38,455 bases of DNA from Gammaproteobacteria bacterium (GCA_015490795.1 WFXD01000099.1:1-38455); one strand, 5' to 3'; positions 25,768-34,769 are shown, numbered from the stretch's first letter. Made by a program: numbers and translations. Notes: generated by a model not told the origin, from the letters alone.

Positions 25768-26978
25768 TGAAGAAACAGCACATAGGGCTATTGATCGTAC
25801 TGCTATGGGGCATCAGCAGCGTCACCTCCACAACACATGCCGCCAAGAAAAAGAGCCTCTCCCAGCATACCTATAAAATGCTGATGGCTGCACAGGAGTC
25901 GCTTGGCGCAGGGGATACCGGCAGGGCCATATCCAGCCTGCAAAAACTGCTGGCCGAGCTGGAATCCAGACCCTACGAGCAGGCTATCGTGTTGCAGGGG
26001 CTCTCCCATGCCTATATCTCGCAGGAGAAGTACCGCTCCGCCATCCCCCCGCTCAAGCAGAGCGTAGCGCTGAGGGCGCTGCCTGATGAGCCACAGCAGC
26101 GGGCGCACTACAATCTGATACGGCTCTATATGGCAACAGAGGATTTTGCCGAGGCGATCAGCCAACTGGAGATCTGGCTTGACCAGGTGAAAACACCCCC
26201 GGCAGAGGCCTATGTGATGCTGGCCACGGCACACCTGCAACTGGAGCATTATCAATCTGCCATCGAGCCATTGCGCACCGCCATCAAGATCAGCAAGACG
26301 CCAAAAGAGAGCTGGTATCAAAGCCTGCTGGGGGCCTACAACGAGCTGGAACAGCATGACCACTGCGCAACCCTGCTGCACACCATGTTGCAGCGCTTTC
26401 CAGACCGCCCAAACTACTGGCGGCAGTTGGTGGGTATCCAGCTGACCCAAGAGAGATACCATGATGCCCTGGCCACTATGGAGCTGGCATATCTGCGAGG
26501 GCACATCAAGAGCGAGAAGGAGCTGCTCAACCTGGCCCAGCTCTACCTGCACCTCAACGCCCCTTACAAGGCCGCAGCACTGATTGAGCGTGAGATAAAA
26601 CAGGGTCATATTGACAAGAGCGAGAAGAGCTGGGAGCACGTTGCCAATGCCTGGCTACTGGCGCGCGAGACCAGCAAGGCGATTGCTGCACTGGAGAGCG
26701 CCGGGATTACAGCGCGCAACCCGCAACTGGGGCTCCAGCTTGCCCGGCTCTATATCGAGTCCAGGCGCTGGGCCGAGGCGGATGACACGCTAAGCGCCAT
26801 CATCGACACCGGCAAACTCGATGCCGCAGATACCGGACAGGCATGGATGCTGCTGGGGATCGTGCGGCATGAGACCAAATCAACTGAGGCGGCTCGCACT
26901 GCATTTATTCAGGCAGGAAAATATCGCAAGACAGCCAGCAGCGCCAGGCAGTGGCTGGCCTTTCTTGATCAAACATAA
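25767..26978 (+). CDS. TPR-repeat periplasmic protein of the TonB2 system
   Basis: This 403-residue protein has a signal peptide (KKQHIGLLIVLLWGISSVTS, cleavage near THAA) and tandem tetratricopeptide repeats along most of its length (for example YEQAIVLQGLSHAYISQEKY, AEAYVMLATAHLQLEHYQSA, AWMLLGIVRHETKSTEAARTA). The last gene of Vibrio TonB2 clusters is likewise a TPR protein whose loss impairs TonB2-dependent uptake; the same role is inferred here. The ATG at 25767 overlaps the tonB stop (TGATG). Element D1 begins 2 bases after its stop codon. Confidence 0.9.
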   Translation: MKKQHIGLLIVLLWGISSVTSTTHAAKKKSLSQHTYKMLMAAQESLGAGDTGRAISSLQKLLAELESRPYEQAIVLQGLSHAYISQEKYRSAIPPLKQSVALRALPDEPQQRAHYNLIRLYMATEDFAEAISQLEIWLDQVKTPPAEAYVMLATAHLQLEHYQSAIEPLRTAIKISKTPKESWYQSLLGAYNELEQHDHCATLLHTMLQRFPDRPNYWRQLVGIQLTQERYHDALATMELAYLRGHIKSEKELLNLAQLYLHLNAPYKAAALIEREIKQGHIDKSEKSWEHVANAWLLARETSKAIAALESAGITARNPQLGLQLARLYIESRRWAEADDTLSAIIDTGKLDAADTGQAWMLLGIVRHETKSTEAARTAFIQAGKYRKTASSARQWLAFLDQT

Positions 26979-26980
26979 AC

Positions 26981-27153
26981 CTAGAAAAATCAGTTGAGCC
27001 TACTGCGAACGTCTAATGCACTCAATCTACAGGATTTTTTCCCACATTTTGAACTCACCGTATGGGTGATACGCAATCGTTCAAAATGTGGGAAAAAATC
27101 CTGTATCTTAAGCACCTTAGCCGCTCTCGCTACGGCTCAACTGATTTTTCTAG
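26981..27153. repeat. Palindromic CTAG-bounded element D1
   Basis: This 173-base element has perfect 20-base terminal inverted repeats (26981-27000 and 27134-27153) starting CTAGAAAAATCAGTTGAGCC. A perfect 24-base inner hairpin follows (27031-27054 and 27079-27102), with intervening sequence that is also partly self-complementary, so the whole element can fold into one long hairpin. The loop region holds TCACCGTATGGGTGA. It sits between two convergent genes (TPR protein and chemoreceptor) and could serve as a terminator there. D2 at 32879-33072 is the second copy, in opposite orientation. Confidence 0.88.
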
Positions 27154-27176
27154 GATAAAACGAGGCTGTTTTCAGA

Positions 27177-28853
27177 CTACACCTTGAATCGTCCCACCAG
27201 CTTCTGGAGCTGGTGAGCCATCGACGAGAGCTGCTCACTGCTGGTTGCAGCCTGCTGGCTTAGCTGGCCATTCTCGATCGCCACGCCATTGATCACCTCC
27301 ATGCTCTGGCTGATCTGCTCCGTTACCGTACTCTCCTCCTCTGTGGCGCATGCAATCTGGGACACCAGCTGCTTTATCCCCGCTACCGAGGAGGTGATTT
27401 CTACCAGAGCGGTTCGGGCCTTGTCTGCCTGCTGCACACTCTCGTGAGCCTGGCTGCGGCCGTGCTCCATAACCTTGACCGCCTGTGCCGTACCAGACTG
27501 AACATGCTCAATCATCTCCTGTATCTCCTGGGTTGCCTGCTGGGTACGCCCCGCAAGGGTGCGAACCTCATCAGCCACCACGGCAAAACCCCGCCCTTGC
27601 TCCCCTGCCCGGGCAGCCTCGATGGCGGCATTGAGCGCAAGCAGGTTTGTCTGTTCAGCAATCCCTTTTATCACATCGAGAACATCTCCGATCTTGTCAC
27701 TCTCCTGGCCCAGCCGCAGGATAACATCGGCTGACTGCTCTACCTCCCGGGCCAGCGCATTGATGGTATCCGTAGTCTGATTGACAACCTGCGCCCCCTC
27801 ATTGGCATACTCATCGGCCTTTGTCGCAGCTTGCTCAACCTGAGCCACATCATGGGTCACGTTCTGCACTGTAGAGGCCAGTTCAGTAAGCGCTGTTGCC
27901 ACCTGCTCGGTCTGCATCTGTTGATGCCGGATTCCCTCACTGCTTTTGTGATTGATCTGCGAAAGCTCCTGCACAGCACTGAGGCAATCATTTGAAGAGC
28001 CCTGAACCTCCTTGATCAGTGTTTGAAGCCTGCCAACAAAGATGTTGAACCAGTGAGCCAGCTCACTGATTTCATCCTGGCCAGACTCAACAAGGCGCTT
28101 GGTCAGATCACCCTCCCCCTCTGCAATATCCTGTGCAATATCGGTCACTTTTGCCAGCGGCCTGGTGATGGTAATAATCAGTGTGATGGCACCAGCAAAG
28201 GAGAGTACGATAACCGTCAGCAAAAACAGGCTGATGGTAAGACTTGAGCTGCCGATCCTCTCTTTAAAGGCTTCTGACAGGGTGCTGACACCCTGGCTTG
28301 CGGAGGCAGCTTCAGTGCTAAGCCGCTTGACCCCGTTGAGTACCTCTGTGAGCCTGCCCACCCCGTCAACCTGCGCCTCGATGCTTGCGGTAGAGTGATC
28401 CATCCTTTTGATGGTATCGGAAAGAGCTGCCAGCGCCTCCCTGTGCATGGCCTCTTTGATATCTCCAACCGACCTTGCTGCACCCTCCAGACTGTAACGC
28501 GCCTCCCCCGCAGGCATCCCCTCTATTGCCCCTTCCATGTTTACTGCCAGCTCTTCAAGCCTGCTGGAGATGGCTGTTATCTTTTGCGTCAGGCTCTTCA
28601 CTGTCTGGCTGTTGTGTGCAATATCCTCCGCAATGGTTGACATGCCACGGGACAGCTCAGACAGGTTGTTGCCCGCATGGACAACCATTGATTCTGTCTG
28701 TTGCGCACTGCTCGCCCCTGTAGCAGCCTTCTCAACAATCTCACCAAAACCATCGTTAAGATCTCCAAAAGAGAAGTTGGCAATCATCAGTGCAGCCAGA
28801 AGCAGAGCGCCTGTGGTGGCACCCCCCATGATCAGTTTGGTTTTGATTTTCAC
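27177..28853 (-). CDS. Methyl-accepting chemotaxis protein
   Basis: This 558-residue chemoreceptor has an inner-membrane helix at about 8-29, a periplasmic helical region of about 170 residues, and a second membrane helix at 204-230. A HAMP domain follows ([20 protein letters not shown]), then a long signalling coiled coil. The hairpin tip is present: [20 protein letters not shown] followed by [18 protein letters not shown], the CheA/CheW-binding region. The periplasmic part contains no recognisable Cache or 4-helix ligand signature beyond amphipathic helices. There is no C-terminal CheR/CheB pentapeptide (the end is KLVGRFKV). No che genes are nearby, so it is an orphan receptor and its ligand cannot be predicted. 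Confidence 0.94.
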   Translation of the reverse strand: MKIKTKLIMGGATTGALLLAALMIANFSFGDLNDGFGEIVEKAATGASSAQQTESMVVHAGNNLSELSRGMSTIAEDIAHNSQTVKSLTQKITAISSRLEELAVNMEGAIEGMPAGEARYSLEGAARSVGDIKEAMHREALAALSDTIKRMDHSTASIEAQVDGVGRLTEVLNGVKRLSTEAASASQGVSTLSEAFKERIGSSSLTISLFLLTVIVLSFAGAITLIITITRPLAKVTDIAQDIAEGEGDLTKRLVESGQDEISELAHWFNIFVGRLQTLIKEVQGSSNDCLSAVQELSQINHKSSEGIRHQQMQTEQVATALTELASTVQNVTHDVAQVEQAATKADEYANEGAQVVNQTTDTINALAREVEQSADVILRLGQESDKIGDVLDVIKGIAEQTNLLALNAAIEAARAGEQGRGFAVVADEVRTLAGRTQQATQEIQEMIEHVQSGTAQAVKVMEHGRSQAHESVQQADKARTALVEITSSVAGIKQLVSQIACATEEESTVTEQISQSMEVINGVAIENGQLSQQAATSSEQLSSMAHQLQKLVGRFKV

Positions 28854-29027
28854 AAGCCTATCCTTTGAGTCTGTGTTATGGGATAGGTATCGGCAGCCTG
28901 TTGAAAAAGTTTACTGACGAATGGATCAATGGCCTTTCAGCACAAAGGGGGCCGGCAAGAGGTGTTATAGTGGCCTGCCTTCCAGCAGCTGTGCAGCCAA
29001 AAGACCGGCATGGCACCCTCTGTTTTT

Positions 29028-30413
29028 CTATGGTTTGTTCAGGGGCTCCTTAACAATGCAGTAACAAGGCGTATAGGTCTTGCCCGGTAGTTTCATGCGG
29101 TGCTGACTGACGAACGATGCCAGCAGATCATCCATTGGCCTCATGATCTCTTTATCCCCGCGCATTTCAAAATGACCATATTGTTCGATCGCACGAATGC
29201 CGTCATCTTTTACATTGCCTGCAACAACCCCTGAAAAGGCCCGCCTCATATTTGCAGCCAACAGGTGGCTCTCCTGGTTTTTATGTAACTCCAACCCCAG
29301 CATATTTTCGTGCGTTGGGATAAATGGCTCCTGAAATGCACGATCTATCTTTAACAGCCAGTTGAAATAGTATGCATCACCTGTTTTTTGACGAAACTGG
29401 CGCACCTCCTTTATCCCCTGCAAGATTTCACGCGCCGCAAGGGCCGGATCGTTGATTATAATTTTATAGCGCTTGCGGGCCTCATCCCCCAGGGTGTCTG
29501 CAATAAATTTATCAATCGACTCAAAATACCCTTTTGCTCCTGCCGGCCCCGTAAAAATCAAGGGAAACGGCATATTTCTGTTATCCGGGTGCAAAAGAAT
29601 CCCCAGGAGATAGAGTATCTCCTCTGCTGTACCGGCACCTCCGGGAAAAACAATAACGCCATGACCAGTGCGAACAAACGCCTCAAGGCGCCGCTCTATA
29701 TCCGGTAAAATAACAAGGTCATTAACGATAGGGTTGGGGGACTCGGCGGCAATAATGCCTGGTTCAGTAATGCCGATATAGTGGCCACTATTGATGCGCT
29801 GTTTTGCGTGGCCAATGGTTGCCCCTTTCATTGGTCCTTTCATTGCGCCGGGGCCGCAGCCTGTGCAAACATCCAGCCCTCTAAGCCCCATCTCATGCCC
29901 CACCTCCTTGGAATATTCGTACTCTTTACGGGATATTGAGTGACCACCCCAGCAGACGACGAGATTGGGTTTTATTCGGGGCTTGAGTATATTGGCATTT
30001 CGCAAGATATAAAAAACAGAATTTGTAACGCCAGCCTCTGTTTTCAGATCAAAATTCGGGCTATCCATGATCTCGTTACTGGCATATACGACATCTCTCA
30101 ATACGGCAAAAAGATGTTCACTGATGCCTTTGATCATCTTCCCATCAACAAATGCACTTGCTGGCGCATTTTTTACTTCCAGTTTTAAACCACGCGCCTG
30201 CTGTATGACTCGAATGTCAAATGCCCTGTATCGCTCCAGCAGCTCCTTGCCATCATCCAGATGGTTTCCGCAATTCAACACCGCTAAAGAGCAGTTGCGG
30301 AATGTTTCATATATGCCTCCCTGGCTGGTATCTAAAAGTTTGCTTACTTCAACTTCAGCAAGGATATCCAAATGGCCATTAGGTGTAATTCGCGCATCGA
30401 CTACATCATGCAT
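29028..30413 (-). CDS. ppnN: Nucleotide 5'-monophosphate nucleosidase (YgdH/PpnN, LOG family)
   Basis: PpnN hydrolyses purine and pyrimidine nucleoside monophosphates to base plus ribose 5-phosphate and, in E. coli, is controlled by (p)ppGpp. The central Rossmann-like LOG domain is clear: VVCWGGHSIS (152-161), DVCTGCGPGAMKGPMKGA and the signature PGGAGTAEEILYLLG (257-271). N- and C-terminal extensions characteristic of the long YgdH form are present, including MHDVVDARITPNGHLDILAE at the start. The length, 461 residues, matches E. coli PpnN. It lies 12 bases downstream of the PilZ gene, suggesting cotranscription. Confidence 0.95.
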   Translation of the reverse strand: MHDVVDARITPNGHLDILAEVEVSKLLDTSQGGIYETFRNCSLAVLNCGNHLDDGKELLERYRAFDIRVIQQARGLKLEVKNAPASAFVDGKMIKGISEHLFAVLRDVVYASNEIMDSPNFDLKTEAGVTNSVFYILRNANILKPRIKPNLVVCWGGHSISRKEYEYSKEVGHEMGLRGLDVCTGCGPGAMKGPMKGATIGHAKQRINSGHYIGITEPGIIAAESPNPIVNDLVILPDIERRLEAFVRTGHGVIVFPGGAGTAEEILYLLGILLHPDNRNMPFPLIFTGPAGAKGYFESIDKFIADTLGDEARKRYKIIINDPALAAREILQGIKEVRQFRQKTGDAYYFNWLLKIDRAFQEPFIPTHENMLGLELHKNQESHLLAANMRRAFSGVVAGNVKDDGIRAIEQYGHFEMRGDKEIMRPMDDLLASFVSQHRMKLPGKTYTPCYCIVKEPLNKP

Positions 30414-30425
30414 GGTGCAACACCC

Positions 30426-30812
30426 TCAATCATTGAAGCCATACTCATCGATTACGTCGCGGATGGGGGTTAATATCTCTACCGCCTGATCCAGGATTTT
30501 AAACCCGGTATCATAGAACGAGGCATTAATATCCCTATCCTCCCATCGGCTTTCTGCTTCAAAGCAGATGCGCCTGGCCTCACCATCATCACTCTGCCAC
30601 TGCATCTCCAGATTAAATCTTTTATTGAGCTCTATTGGTTTTTCGCTGACCAGCATTAGCCCTTCCGTGGTTATGTCAACAATATGCCCGAGCAGTTTTT
30701 TTGTATCCCTGTCCCATACGCGCAGGTAATAGATCAGGTGCCGGCGACGGATTGCGCGTCTGCCATTAGCCCCCTGTATCTCTTTATTATCAAGCAGCTT
30801 TCTTGTGTACAT
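30426..30812 (-). CDS. PilZ-domain protein
   Basis: This 128-residue cytoplasmic protein has a PilZ fold, usually a receptor for cyclic di-GMP. An arginine-rich patch, GRRAIRRRHLIYYL, matches the RxxxR motif, and DITTEGLMLVSE matches the D/NxSxxG motif with Thr in place of Ser. The rest forms the six-stranded barrel and a C-terminal helix. I choose the ATG at 30812 with an AGAGAG upstream; a GTG 8 codons earlier is possible. It precedes ppnN. No cyclase or phosphodiesterase is in the window. Binding is likely but untested. Confidence 0.85.
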   Translation of the reverse strand: MYTRKLLDNKEIQGANGRRAIRRRHLIYYLRVWDRDTKKLLGHIVDITTEGLMLVSEKPIELNKRFNLEMQWQSDDGEARRICFEAESRWEDRDINASFYDTGFKILDQAVEILTPIRDVIDEYGFND

Positions 30813-30863
30813 GAGAGTCTCTCTGTTTCTAACCACGGCATGGCCATTGGCCCGGCCCCATTA

Positions 30864-31391
30864 TTATGTTGAATTTTTCTTCCCGCCTTTCTGATATACC
30901 TTTCGCTGAAACAGATCCGTGCGACGGCTGACTACCCGGTCAAGAAACAGCAACCCGTCGAGGTGGTCAACCTCGTGTTGCAGCACACGCGCCTCATAGC
31001 CCGTCATCTCATATTCATGGGTCTCGCCCTGGGAATCCTGCGCCACCAGCTTGATCTGTTCAGCCCGGATCACATTACCAGTATAGTCAGGCACCGAGAG
31101 GCACCCCTCCCGCCCCAACACAAAACCATCCCAATGGGTAATCTCCGGGTTTATCAATATCAGATGACCATGGTTGGGAACCGGCCTGCGTGCCTGTGAG
31201 CAATCAAGGATCACAATGCGCTGAAAGCAACCCACCTGTGGCGCCGCGATACCCACTGCCGCCGGGCCTGCCAGCCGGGTCTCTTCCAGCTCTGCAATAA
31301 AGGCGTGCAGCTCATCGCCAAAGCGCTCAACCGGCTCGGAACACTGCTTCAGCCGTGCATCCGGGATCTTGAGGATTTCGAGTATGGCCAT
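30864..31391 (-). CDS. def: Peptide deformylase
   Basis: This metalloenzyme removes the N-formyl group from nascent proteins. All three motifs are present: GIAAPQ (47-52, motif 1 GxGLAAPQ with Ile for Leu), EGCLS (95-99, Cys97 metal ligand) and QHEVDHLDG (138-146, HExxH with two metal-binding His and catalytic Glu). The length of 175 residues is standard, and the start at MAILEILKIPD is typical. It is not beside fmt as in E. coli. Instead it follows the ACT-domain gene with only 2 bases between, so they are cotranscribed. Confidence 0.97.
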   Translation of the reverse strand: MAILEILKIPDARLKQCSEPVERFGDELHAFIAELEETRLAGPAAVGIAAPQVGCFQRIVILDCSQARRPVPNHGHLILINPEITHWDGFVLGREGCLSVPDYTGNVIRAEQIKLVAQDSQGETHEYEMTGYEARVLQHEVDHLDGLLFLDRVVSRRTDLFQRKVYQKGGKKNST

Positions 31392-31393
31392 AA

Positions 31394-31906
31394 TCAGGCA
31401 AACAGTGTATCAATGGCTGAAACACTTACATCGACCCCCTCTTCGCCCAAGCCATCTACCGCCTGCTGCAAGGTCTCTACCGCTGCTTCAGAGATGCCCT
31501 GGATGGTCATGATGTAGACCGGGTTTTGTGCCGTGCCCGCTACATCGGACTCCAGCTCAAGGATATTGAAGCCAGATGCCGCCAGCGCCCCGGTGACCCT
31601 GGCCACGATGCCCGGCTGGTCTGCCCCCATAACCCGGATCTGAACATTGGGAGCCAGATGCTGATGCAGCCTGCCAGCAATATCGTCTATATGCAGACGC
31701 AGGTTCAACGCTCGTGCAACCGGCACCAGGGCTGCATTCAGATCACCCTCGCCCGATACCATCATCATCATGCTGAAGTTGCCGCCCAGCCGCATCATGG
31801 AGGTCTCCCCCAGGGTCAGGCCATTTTGGTAGAGGGCATCGGTGGTCTGCGCCACAATGCCGGGCTGATCTTCGCCCACCAGGGTTACCATTTTCCAGTC
31901 ACTCAT
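31394..31906 (-). CDS. GcvR-like ACT-domain regulatory protein
   Basis: This 170-residue protein consists of two ACT domains, residues about 5-80 (VTLVGEDQPGIVAQTTDAL) and 92-165 (IRVMGADQPGIVARVTGALA), each with the DxPGIVA ligand-binding turn. The arrangement matches GcvR, the repressor partner of GcvA in glycine cleavage control, but also other tandem ACT proteins without a known role. There is no DNA-binding domain, so it would act by protein contact. The start ATG at 31906 has GGAG 9 bases before it. Pairing with def is seen here; no glycine-cleavage genes are in the window. Confidence 0.85.
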   Translation of the reverse strand: MSDWKMVTLVGEDQPGIVAQTTDALYQNGLTLGETSMMRLGGNFSMMMMVSGEGDLNAALVPVARALNLRLHIDDIAGRLHQHLAPNVQIRVMGADQPGIVARVTGALAASGFNILELESDVAGTAQNPVYIMTIQGISEAAVETLQQAVDGLGEEGVDVSVSAIDTLFA

Positions 31907-31952
31907 AGCGTTCAGCTCCAATCATTGCAGGCGGGTCAATGGCGCACCCGGT

Positions 31953-32768
31953 TTACCAGTAGCGTTCGAGATGAACCATCCCTTTCTGTTTTCGGGAGTC
32001 CTCTATAAATCCACTCTTTTTCACCAGGGCGAGCATTGAGGTGATCATGTCGGGATGGCCGCAGAGAAAGATGTGTGTATTTTCAGGCGTGGGGGCAAAG
32101 CCCCACTCATCTGCAACAATGCCCCGGCTCCAGATATCCTGTACATAACCCACCTCCCCTCCCCAGCTGATGACCTCTTCCGAGGGGCGGCTGATGGTGG
32201 GCAGGTAGTGAAAGTTTTTGCTCAGCCTTGCCAGCGTTGAAAGCTCGGAGCGAAAGCCCAGATCCCATGAGTGGCGGGCGCCCTGGATAACGGTAAACTT
32301 ACGTTTTCTGTTTGCCGAGAGGCTGGTTCTGATCATGCTGATATAGGGGGCAACACCTGTGCCTGTACCTATCAGAATCAGGTTTGAGTCATCAGGGATC
32401 TTGTCCAGGGTAAACAGCCCTCGAATATTGGGACCAAGAAGCACCCGGTCGCCCTCTTTGAGGGCAAACAGGCGGGGGGTCAAGGCCCCTGATCGAACCA
32501 GCGAGATATAAAACTCCAGGTACTCACTCTGCCTGGAGGAGGATGTGATGGAGTAGGCCCGGCGAATGATTTTATCTCGCAGGGGTGCATCGCTCTCCAG
32601 ATCCGAGATGGGTGTCCGCTGTGCCTTGCCAGGCAGTCCCAGCACCGCAAACTGCCCCGGGATAAACTCCGGCAGCGCCCAACCATCGGTGCGAACCCGT
32701 AAAATCATCGTTTCAGAGGTGATAAAGAGCGGCTCGCTAACGATGGCATTCAACTCATTTTCTGACAT
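31953..32768 (-). CDS. fpr: Ferredoxin-NADP(+) reductase
   Basis: This is an FAD enzyme exchanging electrons between NADPH and ferredoxin or flavodoxin, used in Fe-S and redox homeostasis. The FAD-binding RAYSITSS (70-77, RxYS motif) and the preceding PGQFAVLGL are present. The NADP-binding GTGTGVAPYISMIR (134-147) and the C-terminal CGHPDMITSM region also match. It ends HLERYW, the terminal aromatic residue that stacks on the flavin. The length is 271 residues from the ATG at 32768, with AGGAG immediately upstream; a longer frame to 32858 is not family-like. It stands alone, 46 bases upstream of the ACT-domain gene. Confidence 0.93.
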   Translation of the reverse strand: MSENELNAIVSEPLFITSETMILRVRTDGWALPEFIPGQFAVLGLPGKAQRTPISDLESDAPLRDKIIRRAYSITSSSRQSEYLEFYISLVRSGALTPRLFALKEGDRVLLGPNIRGLFTLDKIPDDSNLILIGTGTGVAPYISMIRTSLSANRKRKFTVIQGARHSWDLGFRSELSTLARLSKNFHYLPTISRPSEEVISWGGEVGYVQDIWSRGIVADEWGFAPTPENTHIFLCGHPDMITSMLALVKKSGFIEDSRKQKGMVHLERYW

Positions 32769-32878
32769 GTCCTGCTCCTTTCCTGTAGCTATGAAGATGG
32801 CGCTCAAGCCATCATGATCCAGCCGATGGAGAGCACCTTGGTTATTATATACAGTCAAGCCGCTGCCTGCTCTTCAAC

Positions 32879-33072
32879 CTAGAAAAACCAGTTGAGCCGT
32901 AGCGAGAGCGGCTAAGGTGCTTAAGATACAGGGTTTTTTCATATATTTTGAACGAAGTCGTATCACCCATACGGTGAGTTCAAAATATATGAAAAAACCC
33001 TGTAGATTGAGTGCATTAGACGTTCACACTTGTGCCCGCTTTTTGGGTAGTAGGTTCAACTGTTTTTTCTAG
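32879..33072. repeat. Palindromic CTAG-bounded element D2 (overlaps the end of pgeF)
   Basis: This 194-base inverted-orientation copy of D1 has terminal repeats of 20 bases with two mismatches (32879-32898 and 33053-33072) and a perfect 25-base inner hairpin (32929-32953 and 32978-33002). Compared with D1, the inner hairpin differs at four positions in each arm, all compensated. The left part of the element, as read from the D1 direction, has about 20 extra bases. Its right end overlaps the last 17 bases of pgeF and supplies that gene's stop codon. Confidence 0.88.
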
Positions 33073-33811
33073 GTTCAATCCAGATCAGGGTAGCCATGCG
33101 CCCCGTTCGGCCATCCCGCCGGTAGGAGTAGAAGCGCGCCTTATCTGTAACCGTACAGCACTCTCCACCCCAGACAGCGGCCACACCACGTCTTCGCAAA
33201 CATAGCCGGGCAAGCTGGTAGATATCCGCCAGCCAGTGGCCTGGCCGGTTGCGCTTAAAGGCCATCTCTGCTTCAGGGGCGCGCTGTAGAAAGGTATCAC
33301 GCACCTCTGCACCCACCTCAAAACATGCTGGCCCAATGGCGGGGCCGAGCCAGACCATGAGCTCATCTCCGGGAAGCGCAAGCCGATCCAGTGTCGCTTC
33401 AATCACACCCGCCGCCAAACCACGCCAGCCTGCATGCACGGCAGCGACCCGGTCACCTGTTCGGCTGCACAGCAGCAGGGGCAGACAGTCCGCGGTGAGA
33501 ATGGCACAGACCTGGCCAGGGGTGCATGAAAAGAGCGCATCGGCCACCCACCCCTCCGGCACGCTACTCGCTTCGGCCACATCACGGCCATGTACCTGGG
33601 TTAGCCAGACCGGCTCAGATGGCAGTTGCAGGGATTGGGACAGCAGCGCTCTGTTACGCGCCACGGCAGCCGGATCATCACCGACATGATCCCCCAGATT
33701 CAGGCCGTCAAAGGGTTGTTCGCTGTAGCCGCCTCCGCGTAGTGTAGTCAGCGCCCGGACACCCGGCGGGGCGGGCCAGTTGGGCTCCACCCAGCCACAG
33801 AGCTCACCCAC
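33056..33811 (-). CDS. pgeF: Multicopper-oxidase-like purine nucleoside phosphorylase (YfiH/PgeF family)
   Basis: This is the YfiH/Pgef family, described as a laccase-domain protein with purine nucleoside phosphorylase or peptidoglycan-editing activity. Metal-ligand motifs are intact: TQVHG (71-75), TADCLPLLL (107-115) and HAGWRGLAAG (126-135). The length is 251 residues. It begins at GTG (33811) sharing a base with the rluD stop (TAGTG), so translation is coupled. The last five codons (encoding PRKNS) and the TGA come from element D2, meaning the native C terminus was altered or extended. The conserved core is complete and the enzyme is probably functional. Confidence 0.93.
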   Translation of the reverse strand: MGELCGWVEPNWPAPPGVRALTTLRGGGYSEQPFDGLNLGDHVGDDPAAVARNRALLSQSLQLPSEPVWLTQVHGRDVAEASSVPEGWVADALFSCTPGQVCAILTADCLPLLLCSRTGDRVAAVHAGWRGLAAGVIEATLDRLALPGDELMVWLGPAIGPACFEVGAEVRDTFLQRAPEAEMAFKRNRPGHWLADIYQLARLCLRRRGVAAVWGGECCTVTDKARFYSYRRDGRTGRMATLIWIEPRKNS

Positions 33812-34764
33812 TAATCTGCACCCGTCCGCAACACTTCCAGCAGCCCGGCCATATCTTGCGGCACAGCCACCTCCCACTCCTGCCACTCGCCGGATGCAGG
33901 GTGAGTCAGCCCCAGGCGCCTGGCATGCAGCGCCTGCCGCCTGAATCTGCGCAGTGCATTCTGCATTTCAGGCGATGCTCCTGCGGGTATCTGCAGCCGC
34001 CCGCCATAGAGGGGATCACCCACCAGGGCATGCCGAATATGCGCCATGTGGACGCGGATCTGATGGGTTCGTCCGGTCTCCAGGTTAACGCGCAGATAGC
34101 TGTGGTGCGCAAAGCGCTCCAATATGCGGTAGTGGGTAACGGCAGCTTTTCCACCCGGCACTACCGCCTGCTTGACACGCTGCACAGGGTGACGGCCAAT
34201 GGGCGCTTCAACCGTGCCGCCGGCGACCAGCTCCCCCCTTACAATCGCCCGGTACTCCCGCTTCACCTCTCTGGCCTGTAGCTGTTCGACCAGGGCTTTA
34301 TGCGCCATCGGCGTGCGCGCCACAACCAGCAGGCCACTGGTCTCTTTATCCAGGCGGTGCACAATGCCGGCCCTGGGCAGTTGAATCAGGTTTGGATCAT
34401 GGTTCAGCAGGGCATTTTGCAGGGTGCCATCCCGATTACCCACCGCCGGATGCACAACCAGCCCGGCAGGTTTGTTGATGACCAGCAGCTGCTCATCTTC
34501 AAAGAGCAGATCCAGCGGAATGGCTTGCGGGTTGCACTCAACCTGCTCTTCCAGCCGCGCCTCAAGCTCGATCTGCTCACCCCCTTGCAGCTTGTCCCGC
34601 GGGCGGCGTCCCTGACCATCCACCTTGACCCGTCCCTCTTTCACCCATTGCTGCAAACGGCTGCGCGAGTAGTCAGGGAACAGTTGCGCCAGCACTTGAT
34701 CCAGACGCTGCCCAGCCTGTTCTGGTTCAACCTGCGCATGCAGCACTCTGATTTCAATCGTCAC
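33811..34764 (-). CDS. rluD: 23S rRNA pseudouridine synthase D
   Basis: RluD makes pseudouridines at positions 1911, 1915 and 1917 in helix 69 of 23S rRNA. An S4 RNA-binding domain occupies residues 18-75 (GQRLDQVLAQLFPDYSRSRL). The catalytic motif GIVHRLDKETSGLLVVAR (133-150) contains Asp139. RTHQIRVHMAHIRHALVGDP is the family C-terminal signature. I start at the GTG at 34764, preceded by AAGG at 8 bases; the longer TTG frame lies in the promoter of bamD. Divergent from bamD and coupled to pgeF, the same three-gene arrangement as in many gammaproteobacteria. Confidence 0.96.
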   Translation of the reverse strand: MTIEIRVLHAQVEPEQAGQRLDQVLAQLFPDYSRSRLQQWVKEGRVKVDGQGRRPRDKLQGGEQIELEARLEEQVECNPQAIPLDLLFEDEQLLVINKPAGLVVHPAVGNRDGTLQNALLNHDPNLIQLPRAGIVHRLDKETSGLLVVARTPMAHKALVEQLQAREVKREYRAIVRGELVAGGTVEAPIGRHPVQRVKQAVVPGGKAAVTHYRILERFAHHSYLRVNLETGRTHQIRVHMAHIRHALVGDPLYGGRLQIPAGASPEMQNALRRFRRQALHARRLGLTHPASGEWQEWEVAVPQDMAGLLEVLRTGAD

Positions 34765-34769
34765 CGTCT

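Noticed and set aside
25803-26639. Long minus-strand frame (278 codons) opposite the TPR gene
   Set aside because: Antisense shadow; the plus-strand TPR protein is convincing and in a conserved operon.
28893-28911. An IS-end-like sequence (GCAGCCTGTTGAAAAAGT) between the chemoreceptor and ppnN
   Set aside because: It resembles terminal repeats of some insertion sequences, but no matching inverted partner or CTAG boundary lies nearby.
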